Shown: positions 47,371-58,431, counted from the first letter of the stretch. The stretch: DNA of 64,000 nucleotides from Streptomyces sp. NBC_00433 (GCA_036015235.1 CP107926.1:7918001-7982000), one strand, 5' to 3'. Notes: generated from the sequence alone by a model not told the origin. Made by a program: numbers and translations.

Positions 47371-47497
47371 GGCGGGCGTTCACACCGGTGCGCCGCCTTG
47401 AGCGGGCCGTTGAGGTCCGTGCCTACCGCGGTGCGTGTCCGGATGTGGTGACGTCCGCTCGCCCCGGAGTCCGTGCCCTATGCGGCAGGAGGACCCG

Positions 47498-48661
47498 GTG
47501 GCCACCACCACAGAGATCGACGCGATGCGCCGAGCCGTCGCGCTCTCGGCTCGCGCCCTCGGCGCCACCGCCCCCAACCCCGTCGTCGGCTGTGTGATCC
47601 TCGACACGGCGGGTGCCGTCGTGGGCGAGGGCTGGCACCGCGAGGCGGGCGGCCCGCACGCCGAGGTGCACGCGTTGCGTGCGGCCGGCGAGGCGGCGCG
47701 CGGCGGTACGGCCGTGGTCACGCTGGAACCGTGCAACCACACCGGCAGGACCGGCCCGTGCGCGCGGGCGCTGATCGAGGCCGGGGTGGCGCGGGTGGTG
47801 CACGCGGTGCCGGACCCGAGCGCGGCCGCGTCCGGCGGGGCGGCGACGCTGCGGGCGGCGGGCGTGGATGTGGAGAGCGGGGTGCTGGCGGCGGAGGCCG
47901 AGGCGGTGAATATCGCCTGGCTGACCTCGGTGCGCCAGGGCCGCCCGTTCGTACGCTGGAAGTACGCGGCCACGCTGGACGGCCGGATCGCGGCCGCGGA
48001 CGGCAGCAGCCGCTGGATCACGTCGCCGGAGTCCCGCGCGGATGTGCACCGGCTGCGCGCGGAGGCGGACGCGGTGGTGGTGGGCTCGGGCACGCTGCTG
48101 GCGGACGACCCGCACCTGGCGGTGCGCGGTATCAAGGACGCGGTCCAGCCCCTGCGGGTGGTGGTGGACTCCCGGGCGCGGATCACCGGAGGGGCCCGCG
48201 TCCTGGACGACGCGGCACCGACGCTGATCGCGGTGTCGAAGGACGCGGACACGTCCCACCTCCCAGGCGTGGACGTGGTACGCCTCCCGTACACACAGAG
48301 CACAGGCACAGTCACAGCCCAAGCCCAGGACGAACCCCCTGGCCTGGACGTGCCGGCGCTCCTGGCCGAGCTGCACGCCCGCGGCATCCGCTCCGTCCTC
48401 CTTGAGGGCGGCCCCACGCTCGCCGGAGCCTTCGTGGCGGCCGGAGCCGTGGACGAAGTCCTCGGCTACCTGGCCCCGGCCCTGCTCGGCGCCGGCCCCG
48501 CCGCCCTCGGCGCCGCAGGAATCAGCACCATCGCGCAGGCGTTGCGGCTCGACGTGACCGACGTCGCCCGCTTCGGGCCCGACCTGCGTATCACCGCGAC
48601 CCCGACCCCGACCACAGCAGAAGCCACCCCCGCCGTCCCCACTGCCGCACAGGAGAAGTGA
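47498..48661 (+). CDS. ribD: Riboflavin biosynthesis deaminase/reductase
   Basis: Deaminates and reduces the first pyrimidine intermediate of riboflavin synthesis. The 387-residue protein has the cytidine-deaminase zinc site (His54-Ala-Glu56, with Cys79 and Cys88 in PCNHTGRTGPC) and a C-terminal reductase domain with the KYAATLDGRIAA and LLEGGPTLAGAF segments. GTG at 47498 follows AGGAGG at 47487-47492 and fits better than the ATG at 47480. Around residues 267-285 the DNA turns CA-rich and its codon use weakens, which looks like a loop insertion. Confidence 0.95.
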   Translation: MATTTEIDAMRRAVALSARALGATAPNPVVGCVILDTAGAVVGEGWHREAGGPHAEVHALRAAGEAARGGTAVVTLEPCNHTGRTGPCARALIEAGVARVVHAVPDPSAAASGGAATLRAAGVDVESGVLAAEAEAVNIAWLTSVRQGRPFVRWKYAATLDGRIAAADGSSRWITSPESRADVHRLRAEADAVVVGSGTLLADDPHLAVRGIKDAVQPLRVVVDSRARITGGARVLDDAAPTLIAVSKDADTSHLPGVDVVRLPYTQSTGTVTAQAQDEPPGLDVPALLAELHARGIRSVLLEGGPTLAGAFVAAGAVDEVLGYLAPALLGAGPAALGAAGISTIAQALRLDVTDVARFGPDLRITATPTPTTAEATPAVPTAAQEK

Positions 48662-48662
48662 C

Positions 48663-49289
48663 GTGTTCACCGGAATCGTCGAAGAACTGGGTGAGATCAC
48701 CGCGGTCGAGGACCAGAACGAGGCCTCCCGCTTCACGGTACGGGGCCCGGTCGTGACCGAGGGCGCCAAGCACGGCGACTCGATCGCGGTGAACGGCGTG
48801 TGCCTGACCGTGGTCGAGCACGGCGACGGCGCCTTCACCGCCGACGTGATGGCCGAGACGCTGAAGCGGTCCAGCCTGGGCGCGCTGCGGCCAGGCTCGC
48901 GGGTCAACCTGGAGCGCCCGATGGCGCTCGGCGGGCGGCTCGGCGGGCATCTGGTGCAGGGCCACGTGGACGGCACCGGCACGGTGCTGGAGCGGATCCC
49001 GGCCGAGCACTGGGAGATCGTGAAGGTCTCGCTGCCGGCCGAGTTGAGCCGCTACGTGGTGGAGAAGGGCTCGATCACCGTGGACGGCATCAGCCTGACC
49101 GTCGTGGACGCCGCGGCCGACTACTTCACCGTCAGCCTCATCCCGACCACCCTCGCGCTGACCACGCTGGGCATCAAGCAGCCCGGCGACCCGGTGAACC
49201 TGGAGGTCGACGTCATCGCCAAATACGTCGAGCGCATGATGACGCCGGGCGCCCCCGGCGACGGCAGCACCCCCGGGGACCAGCGATGA
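48663..49289 (+). CDS. ribE: Riboflavin synthase alpha chain
   Basis: Dismutates two 6,7-dimethyl-8-ribityllumazines to riboflavin. The 208-residue protein begins MFTGIVEELGEI and has two homologous barrels: the first with VNGVCLTV near residue 44, the second with VDGISLTV near residue 141. The last ~15 residues are a Gly/Pro tail. GTG at 48663, one base after the ribD stop; its stop overlaps the next ATG (ATGA). Confidence 0.97.
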   Translation: MFTGIVEELGEITAVEDQNEASRFTVRGPVVTEGAKHGDSIAVNGVCLTVVEHGDGAFTADVMAETLKRSSLGALRPGSRVNLERPMALGGRLGGHLVQGHVDGTGTVLERIPAEHWEIVKVSLPAELSRYVVEKGSITVDGISLTVVDAAADYFTVSLIPTTLALTTLGIKQPGDPVNLEVDVIAKYVERMMTPGAPGDGSTPGDQR

Positions 49290-49968
49290 GCGGCGCACTG
49301 CACTGGCTGAACAGCGAGGCCTTCACGGCCTTCGACCAGCACGTCATGTGGTCCGACATGATCGGCAACCTGCTGGGCCTCGGCGCGCTCGCGCTGGGCT
49401 GGCGGCGGGCGATGCTGACCTGGCCGGTCCAGCTGCTCTCGGGTGCCGTGCTGGTGGCGGCCTTCTGGTCGGCGCACCTCGGCGGCGGCGTCGGGAAGCA
49501 GTTCGTGGTGATCACCGTCGCCGTGTGGGGCTGGTTCCAGTGGCGGCGCGGACAGGCCGGCAGCGGGCGGCTGGCGATCAGGTTCGCCACCTGGCGCGAG
49601 CGGGCGGTGCTGGTGGCGGCCACCGCGGTCGGCACCGTCGCGGTCGCCTCGCTCTTCCTGGCGTATCCGCGGCTGTCCTGGAACCCGTGGCCGGACGCGT
49701 ACATCTTCGTCGGCACGCTGGCCGCGATGTACGCGCAGGCCCGTGGCTGGGTGGAGTTCTGGTTCGCCTGGCTCGCCGTCGACCTGGTCGGGGTGCCGCT
49801 GAACTTCCACAGCGGCCTGCCCTTCTCCGGCCTGGTCTACATCGTCTACTTCGTCCTGGTGATCGCCGGGATGTACGCCTGGTGGCAGCAGACCCGCAGG
49901 GCCGTTCCGGCCGCGGACCGGCCGTCGCAGGCGAAGCCGAGCACCACCGTCGCGGAAGGAGTGACGGC

Positions 49969-49972
<4 letters not shown>
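49286..49972 (+). CDS. ribM: PnuC-family flavin transporter (RibM-like)
   Basis: A 228-residue membrane protein with about seven helices and the PnuC pattern (W..E..G..CG-like segment LEVIGNLLG region near residue 25, and the C-terminal FSGLVYIVYFVLVIAGMYAWWQQ). PnuC proteins move nicotinamide riboside, but a copy inside an FMN-riboswitch-controlled rib operon is the RibM type shown in Streptomyces davaonensis to carry riboflavin/roseoflavin. Context therefore favours flavin. It overlaps both neighbours by 4 bp. Confidence 0.88.
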
Positions 49973-51299
<1,327 letters not shown>

Positions 51300-51303
<4 letters not shown>

Positions 51304-51785
51304 GCGGTAAGGGCGCCCCCGAGCTGACGGTCAAGAACTGCGGGGACCTGCGGGTCGCGGTGATCGCGGCCCAGTGGCACAACCAGGTGATGGACGGACT
51401 CGTCGACGGGGCGATGCGCGCCCTGCACGACCTCGGGATCGAGGAGCCGACCGTGCTGCGGGTGCCCGGCAGCTTCGAACTGCCGGTCGTGGCGCGGGCG
51501 GTGGCGGGCCGCGGCTACGACGCGGTCGTGGCACTCGGGGTGATCATCCGCGGCGGCACCCCGCACTTCGAGTACGTCTCGCAGGGCGTCACCGCGGGAT
51601 TGACGCAGGTCAGCGTGGACAGCGGGGTCCCGGTGGGCTTCGGTGTGCTCACCTGCGACACCGAGGAGCAGGCGCTGGACCGGGCCGGACTTCCCGGGTC
51701 GAACGAGGACAAGGGGCATGAAGCGGTCACCGCGGCGGTGGCGACCGCGACGGTGATCCGCTCACTATCCGAACCATGGCGCTGA
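51300..51785 (+). CDS. ribH: 6,7-dimethyl-8-ribityllumazine synthase
   Basis: Joins the two precursors into the lumazine, the substrate of RibE. The 161-residue protein has VAVIAAQWHNQV near residue 18, VPGSFELPVVARAV near residue 55 and ALGVIIRGGTPHFEYVS near residue 79, with the proton-transfer His. GTG at 51300 overlaps the ribBA stop, preceded by GGAGAG. It closes the five-gene rib operon. Confidence 0.97.
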
Positions 51786-51818
51786 TCGGCGGACGGTTCC
51801 CCGTAGGCTAGGACCACC

Positions 51819-52091
51819 ATGGCCAACAAGACATTCGAGCAGCTCTTCACCGAGCTGCAGCACAAGGCCGCCACCGGCGACCCCGGCACGTCACGCACCG
51901 CCGAACTGGTCGGCAAGGGCGTGCATGCGATCGGCAAGAAGGTGGTCGAGGAGGCCGCCGAGGTCTGGATGGCAGCCGAGTACGAAGGCGCCGCCGCCAC
52001 CGCCGAGGAGATTTCCCAACTGCTCTACCACGTTCAGGTGATGATGGTCGCCCGGGGCATCTCCCTGGACGACGTCTACGCCCACCTGTGA
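51819..52091 (+). CDS. hisE: Phosphoribosyl-ATP diphosphatase
   Basis: Second step of histidine synthesis. The 90-residue all-helical MazG-like protein has GKKVVEEAAEVWMAAEY near residue 38, with the metal-binding Glu residues (EExxE). ATG at 51819, 33 bp after ribH, so it may be partly read from the rib transcript. It sits beside hisG, the first enzyme, away from any main his operon. Confidence 0.96.
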   Translation: MANKTFEQLFTELQHKAATGDPGTSRTAELVGKGVHAIGKKVVEEAAEVWMAAEYEGAAATAEEISQLLYHVQVMMVARGISLDDVYAHL

Positions 52092-52185
52092 GCCGTACGG
52101 CCCGCGCACCGCGTGCACGGGCCGTACGCCCACGTCCGCAGGACCCCAGAGACCACCGCACCCACAGCGATAGGAACCCGACCCC

Positions 52186-53034
52186 ATGCTGCGCATCGCC
52201 GTCCCGAACAAGGGCTCACTGTCCGGACCCGCGGCGGCCATGCTCCATGAGGCCGGCTACCGCCAGCGCAAGGAGTCCAAGGAGCTGGTGCTCTTCGACA
52301 GCGCCAACGCCGTGGAGTTCTTCTACCTGCGCCCCCGCGACATCGCCATCTACGTCAGCTCCGGCCGCCTCGACGTCGGCATCACCGGGCGCGACCTGCT
52401 GCTGGACTCCGGGGCCGGTGCCGAGGAGATCCTGCAGCTCGGCTTCGCCCGCTCCACCTTCCACTACGCCGCCAGGCCCGGCACCGCGAACGGCGTCGCC
52501 GACCTCGCCGGCATGACGGTGGCGACGTCCTACGAGGGCGTCGTCGAGAAGCACCTCGCCGACCACGGTGTGGCCGCCTCCGTCGTGCACCTCGACGGCG
52601 CCGTCGAGACCGCCATCCAGCTCGGCGTGGCCCAGGTCATCGCCGACGTGGTGGAGACCGGCACCTCGCTGCGCAACGCGGGCCTTGAGACCTTCGGCGA
52701 GCCGATCATGGCCTCCGAGGCGATCGTCGTCCGCCCCACCGGCGCCCCCGCCGACGCACCCGAGGTGCAGAAGTTCCTGCGCCGCCTGCAGGGCGTCCTG
52801 GTCGCCAGGCGCTACGTGATGATGGACTACGACATCCGCGCCGAGCACGTCGACCAGGCCGTCGCCCTGACCCCCGGCCTGGAGTCGCCGACCGTCTCCC
52901 CGCTGCACCACGAGGGCTGGGTCGCGGTCCGCGCCATGGTCCCCACCAGCGACGCCCAGCGCATCATGGACGAGCTGTACGACCTGGGCGCCCGTGCCAT
53001 CCTCACCACCGGCATCCACGCCGCCCGGCTGTGA
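52186..53034 (+). CDS. hisG: ATP phosphoribosyltransferase, long form
   Basis: First and feedback-regulated step of histidine synthesis. The 282-residue hexameric long form has MLRIAVPNKGSLSGPA at the start, the PRPP loop near DGAVETAIQLGVAQVIADVV (residues about 140-160, with ETG following), and a C-terminal ACT-like histidine-binding domain (about 205-282). ATG at 52186. The stop overlaps the next gene (GTGA). Confidence 0.97.
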   Translation: MLRIAVPNKGSLSGPAAAMLHEAGYRQRKESKELVLFDSANAVEFFYLRPRDIAIYVSSGRLDVGITGRDLLLDSGAGAEEILQLGFARSTFHYAARPGTANGVADLAGMTVATSYEGVVEKHLADHGVAASVVHLDGAVETAIQLGVAQVIADVVETGTSLRNAGLETFGEPIMASEAIVVRPTGAPADAPEVQKFLRRLQGVLVARRYVMMDYDIRAEHVDQAVALTPGLESPTVSPLHHEGWVAVRAMVPTSDAQRIMDELYDLGARAILTTGIHAARL

Positions 53035-53531
53035 CCACCCACGACGACGACCGCGCCCTGGCCGCCGTCGCGCGCCTGCCGGTCACCTTCCGACCCCTGC
53101 TCACCCGGGTGGTGCTGCTCACCATGGGCACGCTGCTGCTCGCCGTGCTCAGCACGCTGGCCGTGGTGATGCCGCACGAGGGCGCGTCCCCGTGGACCAC
53201 CGGCGACCGGGTCACCATGGTGGTGGTCGGGCTGCTGGCGCTGGCCCTGCTGACCTTGCTCAGCCGCCCCAAGGCGGTCGCCGACGCCGCCGGCCTCACC
53301 GTGGTCAACCTGACCGTGAAAAGGCGGCTGGCCTGGGCCGAAGTGCTCGCGGTGCGGCTGCGGCCCGGCGACGCCTGGGTCCACCTGGACCTCGCCGACG
53401 GCACCACCCTGGCGGTCATGGGCATCCAGCCCGGTATCGCCAGGCGGCAGGCCCTCGACGACGCCCGGCGGCTGCGCGCCCTCGTCGAGGCGCTCGGCGA
53501 GGCGCCGGGCGACGGCCGGGGCGGCGGCTGA
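53031..53531 (+). CDS. Two-helix membrane protein with bacterial PH-like domain
   Basis: A 166-residue protein with two membrane helices (residues about 25-45, RVVLLTMGTLLLAVLSTLAVV, split at LLLAV; and about 62-80) and a C-terminal beta-rich segment (about 85-160) of the bacterial PH type, with RRLAWAEVLAVRL followed by VHLDLADGTTLAVMGIQ. GTG at 53031 overlaps the hisG stop, so it is coupled to hisG. No role is known; membrane surface sensing or lipid binding is suggested only by the fold class. Confidence 0.82.
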   Translation: MTTHDDDRALAAVARLPVTFRPLLTRVVLLTMGTLLLAVLSTLAVVMPHEGASPWTTGDRVTMVVVGLLALALLTLLSRPKAVADAAGLTVVNLTVKRRLAWAEVLAVRLRPGDAWVHLDLADGTTLAVMGIQPGIARRQALDDARRLRALVEALGEAPGDGRGGG

Positions 53532-53729
53532 ATTCCCCGCCGAATGGGGCGCCCGCCGTCCTTCGCGGCCGCGACCGCAATGATTACTCTGGATCCGGGG
53601 CGGTGCCGTGACGGCGCCGCCCGCCGAACCGCCCGACCGACCGAGGAGTGACACTCACACCCCGATGGACGAACCGTCCGGTAGTACCTGCGCCGCCCCT
53701 CCCGCCCAGTCCCATGGAGCGGCGGCCTC

Positions 53730-55061
53730 ATGAGCACGTCACTGCTGCTGCTCGCAGCGGCTCTTGTCCTGATCCTCGCCAACGGCTTCTTCGTCGCCGC
53801 CGAATTCGGCCTGGTGACCGTGGAGCGCCCGGCCGCGGAACGCGCCGCCGCCGCAGGCGACCGCAGGGCGGCCGGCGTCGTCGCCGCCCTGCGCAGACTC
53901 TCCTTCCAGCTGTCCGGCACCCAGCTCGGCATCACCATCACCTCGCTGGTCGTCGGCATGCTCGCCGAGCCCGCGCTCGCCGACCTGCTCACCGGGCCGG
54001 TCAGCGCCACCGGGATACCGGACGGCGCCGCACCCGGCGTCGCGGTGGTGGCCGGCATGATGGCCGCCTCCGCCGTCCAGATGGTGATCGGCGAGCTGGT
54101 CCCCAAGAACTGGGCCGTCTCCCGGCCGCTGGCCGTCGCCCGGATGGTCGCAGGCCCGCAGCGGGCCTTCTCCCGGGCCTTCGGGCCGGTCATCGAACTG
54201 CTGAACACCGCGGCCAACCACCTGGTGCGGATGCTCGGCGTGGAGCCCGCCGACGAGCTGGCCTCCGCCCGCACCCCCACCGAGCTGGTCTCGCTCGCCC
54301 GGCACTCCGCACGGGCCGGCGCCCTCGAACAGGACACCGCCGACCTGTTCGTGCGCACCCTCTCGCTGGCCGATCTCACCGCGGAGAACGTGATGACGCC
54401 CCGGGTCAGGGTCAGCGCCCTGGAGGACACCGCCACCGCGGCGGACGTCCTCAACCTCACCCGCGCCACCGGCCTGTCCCGCTTCCCGGTCTACCGGTCC
54501 CGCCTGGACGACATCGTCGGCATGGTCCACCTCAAGGACGCCCTCGCCGTCCCCGCCGGGCTGCGCGACCGTACCGCGGTCGGCCGGATCGCGGTCGTCC
54601 CGCTGCTGGTCCCCGAGACGCTGGCCGCCCAGCCGCTGCTCGAACTGCTCCGCAGCCAGCAGCCCATCGCGGTGGTGGTCGACGAATACGGCGGCACCGC
54701 CGGGGTGGTCACCCTGGAGGACATCGTCGAGGAACTGGTCGGCGAGGTCCGCGACGAGCACGACGCGGTCGACCTGCCCGACCTCGCGCAGGCCCCGCCG
54801 GAGAACGGCCGGCCCGCCTGGGACGCCGACGGCGGCTGCCGCATCGACACGCTGGCCCGTATCGGCCTGCACGCGCCCGAAGGCCCGTACGAAACGGTCG
54901 CCGGACTCGTCGCCGACCTGCTGGCGCGCATCCCCGAGATCGGCGACACCGCCGAGCTGCCCGGCTGGCGGCTGCGGGTCGCCGAAGTCGGGCACCACCG
55001 GGCCGAACGGGTCAGGATCGTGCGTACGGCGCCGGCCGCGGGGGAGGAGAGCGAGCGATGA
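53730..55061 (+). CDS. CNNM/CorC-type hemolysin-family membrane protein, complete form
   Basis: A 443-residue protein with the full layout of the family: a DUF21/CNNM membrane domain (about residues 5-190, with ILANGFFVAAEFGLV at the start and VIGELVPKNWAV near residue 115), a CBS pair (about 210-335), and a C-terminal CorC_HlyC domain (about 350-430). CNNM proteins transport or sense Mg2+ and similar ions. The gene overlaps the next paralogue by 4 bp, so both are made together and may form a heterodimer. Confidence 0.9.
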   Translation: MSTSLLLLAAALVLILANGFFVAAEFGLVTVERPAAERAAAAGDRRAAGVVAALRRLSFQLSGTQLGITITSLVVGMLAEPALADLLTGPVSATGIPDGAAPGVAVVAGMMAASAVQMVIGELVPKNWAVSRPLAVARMVAGPQRAFSRAFGPVIELLNTAANHLVRMLGVEPADELASARTPTELVSLARHSARAGALEQDTADLFVRTLSLADLTAENVMTPRVRVSALEDTATAADVLNLTRATGLSRFPVYRSRLDDIVGMVHLKDALAVPAGLRDRTAVGRIAVVPLLVPETLAAQPLLELLRSQQPIAVVVDEYGGTAGVVTLEDIVEELVGEVRDEHDAVDLPDLAQAPPENGRPAWDADGGCRIDTLARIGLHAPEGPYETVAGLVADLLARIPEIGDTAELPGWRLRVAEVGHHRAERVRIVRTAPAAGEESER

Positions 55062-56110
55062 GCGCACTGCAACTCCTCTTCGCCCTGCTCCTGGTCCTCG
55101 GCAACGGCTTCTTCGTCGGCGCCGAATTCGCCCTGGTCTCGGTCCGCCGCAGCCAGATCGAACCGCTGGCCGCCGTGCAACGCAGGGCACGTACCGTGCT
55201 CTACGGCCTCGAACACCTGCCGCAGATGATGGCCGCCGCGCAGTTCGGCGTCACCGTCTGCTCGCTGACGCTCGGCGCGGTCGCCGAACCCACCGTGGCG
55301 CACCTGCTGGAGCCGGTCTTCGTCGCCGCCCACGTGCCCGACGACCTGGTGCACGCGATCGGCTACGTGCTGGCGCTGGCCCTGGTGGTCTTCCTGCACC
55401 TGGTCATCGGCGAGCTGGTGCCGAAGAACCTGGCGATGGCCGACCCGGAGAAGACCGCGCTGTGGCTCAGCCCCGGACTCGTCGGCTTCGCCCGGGTCTT
55501 CCGGCCGGTGATCGTGGTGCTCGGCGCCAGCGCCCGGCTGATCCTGCGCGCCTGCGGGGTCGAGCCCAAGGACGAGGTCGACGCGGTCTTCACCAGCGCC
55601 GAGCTGACCGTCCTGGTGGAGGACGCCAGGAGGGCCGGACTGCTGGACTCCGACGAGCAGGAGCGCCTGGAGGACGCGCTGGAGCTGGGCACCCGTCCCG
55701 TCACCGACGTGCTGCTCACCCCGGACCAGCTGATCACCCTGTCCCCGACGGCGACCGCCCGCGAGGTCGAGGAGCTGACCGTGCGCACCGGCTACTCGCG
55801 CTTCCCGGTCGCCGCCGACCCCGGGGCCGGCTACCTGGGCTATCTGCACGTCAAGGACGTCCTCGACCTGGAGGACCAGGACCGGCCGGTGCCGCAGCGG
55901 CTGTGGCGCCCGATCACCACGCTGCGCGCCGACCTGCCGCTGGACGACGCGCTGACCTCGATGCGGCGGGCCGCGTCGCACCTGGCGGCGGTCGCCGACC
56001 CCGCCGGGCGGGTGCTCGGCCTGGTCGCCCTGGAGGACGTGCTGGAAATGCTCGTCGGCGAGGTCCGCGACCCCTCGCACCGCTCGGCGCCCGGCGAGCT
56101 GGTCCGCTGA
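55058..56110 (+). CDS. CNNM/CorC-type protein lacking the CorC_HlyC domain
   Basis: A 350-residue paralogue of the preceding gene, with the DUF21/CNNM membrane domain (LVLGNGFFVGAEFALVSVRR near residue 12, VIGELVPKNLAM near residue 112) and a CBS pair (about 220-340). The C-terminal CorC_HlyC domain of the upstream protein is absent, so the protein ends right after EDVLEMLVGEVRD. ATG at 55058 overlaps the previous stop. Unequal partners in tandem suggest one dimer with a single CorC domain. Confidence 0.9.
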   Translation: MSALQLLFALLLVLGNGFFVGAEFALVSVRRSQIEPLAAVQRRARTVLYGLEHLPQMMAAAQFGVTVCSLTLGAVAEPTVAHLLEPVFVAAHVPDDLVHAIGYVLALALVVFLHLVIGELVPKNLAMADPEKTALWLSPGLVGFARVFRPVIVVLGASARLILRACGVEPKDEVDAVFTSAELTVLVEDARRAGLLDSDEQERLEDALELGTRPVTDVLLTPDQLITLSPTATAREVEELTVRTGYSRFPVAADPGAGYLGYLHVKDVLDLEDQDRPVPQRLWRPITTLRADLPLDDALTSMRRAASHLAAVADPAGRVLGLVALEDVLEMLVGEVRDPSHRSAPGELVR

Positions 56111-56129
56111 CGCCCGCGCCCGGTCCGGC

Positions 56130-58031
56130 CTACTCGGCCGGGTCGGGCGGCGGGATGCCAGGCCCGCGGCCCGACAGCACCTCGCCGTACGCCTGCATCA
56201 GGTCGGGCAGCCGCAGCGTCGACAGCTCCTCGCGGCTCGGCGTCGTCGGATACTCCGACAGCCGCAGGTCGCGGTAGGCGCAGCTCTTCTCGTACAGCGT
56301 GCGCAGCAGCCGCCCGTTGCCCAGCTCGTCGATCCAGCCCTGGTCCACCACGTGGCCGCTGATCGCCCGCAGCTCCTCCAGCGCCTCGTCGTCCCACTGG
56401 TCGCCGTTCTCCGCGGCCAGCACCTGGCCGATCCGGGTCAGCTCCGGCGGGCGGTAGCTGGGGAAGTCCACCCGGGTGGTGAAGCGCGAGCTGAGCCCGG
56501 GGTTCACGGCCAGCAGCCGGTCCATGCCCTCGGGATAGCCGGCCAGGATGACCACCAGGCGGTCGCGGTTGTCCTCGGCGCGCTTGAGCAGCACCTGGAG
56601 GGCCTCGTCCCCGTACGCGTCGCCCTTGCTGTAGCCGGAGTTGGACAGCGCGTAGGCCTCGTCCACGAACAGCACGCCGCCGAGCGCGGAGTCGATCAGC
56701 TCGTTGGCCTTCACCGCGGTCTGCCCGAGGAATTCGCCGACCAGGTCGGAGCGCTGGGCCTCCACCAGGTGGTCGCCGCCCAGCAGGCCGAGGGCGTAGA
56801 AGACCCGGCCCAATATGCGGGCCACCGTGGTCTTGCCGGTGCCGGAGGGGCCGGAGAAGACGAAGTGCCGCTTCGGCGGCTGCACCGGCAGCCCCTGGCC
56901 GGCCCGCAGCCGCGCCATTCGCAGCTGCGCGGACAGCGCCTTGACCTGCCGCTTGACCGGCTCCAGGCCGACCATGCCGTCCAGTTCGGCCAGCGCCTGG
57001 GCCAGCAGCACCGGATCCGAGCCGCCGAGCGGCAGCTGGGCGGGCAGCGCGCCGGTCAGCGGGGCGGCGGCCCGGTCCCTCATGTCGTCGTCCAGCGCGC
57101 CCGCCGACGCCAGCAGCGCGTCGTCCAGCTCGGCGCTGCCCTGCGGGCGGCCGTCACCGGGCTCCGGGTAGAGGGCCGCGTCCAGGTCCCCCGCGCCCTC
57201 GGGCACCGCCTGCCCGCCGCCCGCCAGCGACACGGCGGTGGCCAGGCCCGCGCTCTCGTCCAGGCCGTCGTCGGTCTCGTGGATCGCGGCCAGCCGCGCG
57301 GCGGTGTCCATGAAGGCCGGGTCCACCCGGTGCACCGCCCGGTAGAGCGGTACGGCCGCCGCGGTCCGCCCGGTGCCCTCGTACGCACGGGCCAGCCAGT
57401 ATCGCAGCTCCTTGCGCTGCGGCTGCTCGCTGCGGCACCGCATCAGGGCGGCGGCGAGCAGCGGCTCCGCCTGCCCGCACATCTCCAGGCGCACCCGGGC
57501 CATACCGCCGAAAAGGCCCGCCTCGATACCGAGCAGCGGGTCGCCGAGCAGCGGCTCGGTGTGCCGCACCAGGTGCTCCCAGTCCTTCACCAGATAGGCC
57601 CGGCACGCGTGCAGGAAGCGCACCTGCGGATCGGTGTCGACCGGCGGGCAGTCCGCCAACGCCCGGTCCAGCTCGGCGACATGGCGGCCGTCCAGCCAGT
57701 GCGAGGCGTGCGCCAGCAGCAGGTCCCTGCTGGTCTCCAGCACCGGCTGCACCCACCAGCCCAGCCAATACCAGGAGTTCAGGGTGCGGCGGTGCGCGGC
57801 GCGCTGCTCGCCGAAGCGGTCCCGGTGCCGGTACATCTGCAGCAGCGCGGTGGCGGTGTCGGCCCGCAGCGCGTGCAGCCCCAGCCAGGCGTCGGCCATA
57901 CCCGGGTCGATGCGGACCGCGGCCTTGAACTCCTCCTCGGCCTGGACGTAGGCGCCCATGGTGTACGCGTCGATGCCGCGCAGCCATGCGAGATCGGCCG
58001 GGGCGCCCGCGCGGTCGGTGCCGAAGTCCAT
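56130..58031 (-). CDS. AAA+ ATPase of the CbxX/EccA type with TPR-like N-terminus
   Basis: A 633-residue protein: an N-terminal helical-repeat domain (about residues 1-290, TPR-like, starting GIDAYTMGAYVQAEEEFKAA), a low-complexity joint, and a C-terminal AAA+ module with Walker A SGPSGTGKTTVARILG near residue 393, Walker B GGVLFVDEAYAL near residue 455 and the sensor region LVVILAGYPEGM. EccA of type VII secretion has this layout, but no other ESX component (WXG100, EccC) is in the window. It may be an orphan EccA-like unfoldase. ATG at 58031. Confidence 0.88.
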   Translation of the reverse strand: MDFGTDRAGAPADLAWLRGIDAYTMGAYVQAEEEFKAAVRIDPGMADAWLGLHALRADTATALLQMYRHRDRFGEQRAAHRRTLNSWYWLGWWVQPVLETSRDLLLAHASHWLDGRHVAELDRALADCPPVDTDPQVRFLHACRAYLVKDWEHLVRHTEPLLGDPLLGIEAGLFGGMARVRLEMCGQAEPLLAAALMRCRSEQPQRKELRYWLARAYEGTGRTAAAVPLYRAVHRVDPAFMDTAARLAAIHETDDGLDESAGLATAVSLAGGGQAVPEGAGDLDAALYPEPGDGRPQGSAELDDALLASAGALDDDMRDRAAAPLTGALPAQLPLGGSDPVLLAQALAELDGMVGLEPVKRQVKALSAQLRMARLRAGQGLPVQPPKRHFVFSGPSGTGKTTVARILGRVFYALGLLGGDHLVEAQRSDLVGEFLGQTAVKANELIDSALGGVLFVDEAYALSNSGYSKGDAYGDEALQVLLKRAEDNRDRLVVILAGYPEGMDRLLAVNPGLSSRFTTRVDFPSYRPPELTRIGQVLAAENGDQWDDEALEELRAISGHVVDQGWIDELGNGRLLRTLYEKSCAYRDLRLSEYPTTPSREELSTLRLPDLMQAYGEVLSGRGPGIPPPDPAE

Positions 58032-58245
58032 TTAGTCCCCACCCATCGTTCCCCCGCGCCCCTCGCCGCCGTCCGCGCCAACCGCTATGCGGCGCACGGA
58101 AGTTGAACCAGGCGGAGGCACCCCATGCGCCCGCCCACACCCTCCGGCATCGTACCCGCGAACAGGTCGCCACCGTAGAGCGCGTTTCCCTGCGGGGCTT
58201 TGAGCTGACGTGCCACTCGCGGTGGCTCTGCCTCCGCGCCCGCCG

Positions 58246-58325
58246 TCGCGCAGTTCCGCGCGCCCCCTGGGGGTTGCCCTCCGCGGAGAGGGTGGGCGTT
58301 TTCAGGGGCGCGGGGAACTGCGCGC
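58246..58325. repeat. Inverted repeat of the dispersed family (site B)
   Basis: In the 505-bp gap 58032-58536, an arm at 58246-58269 (TCGCGCAGTTCCGCGCGCCC...) is the imperfect complement of 58303-58325. The right arm belongs to a 30-base block (58302-58331) identical but for one base to 8009-8038. The transcript would form a stem of about 35 bp with a short tip. No gene is seen in the rest of the gap except the terminator at 58432. Confidence 0.8.
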
Positions 58326-58431
58326 TCAGCCAGGGTGCACCGTGAGTAGCGATCTCACTGCAAGTGGCAATCACCCAGGGGCTGCGGAGCGCGAGCGGCG
58401 GTGGTGCGGGTGGGTGCGGCGGGCAAGACGA

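Noticed and set aside
56130..58031. Type VII secretion locus
   Set aside because: Only an EccA-like ATPase is present; no WXG100 proteins, EccB, EccC, EccD or mycosin are nearby.
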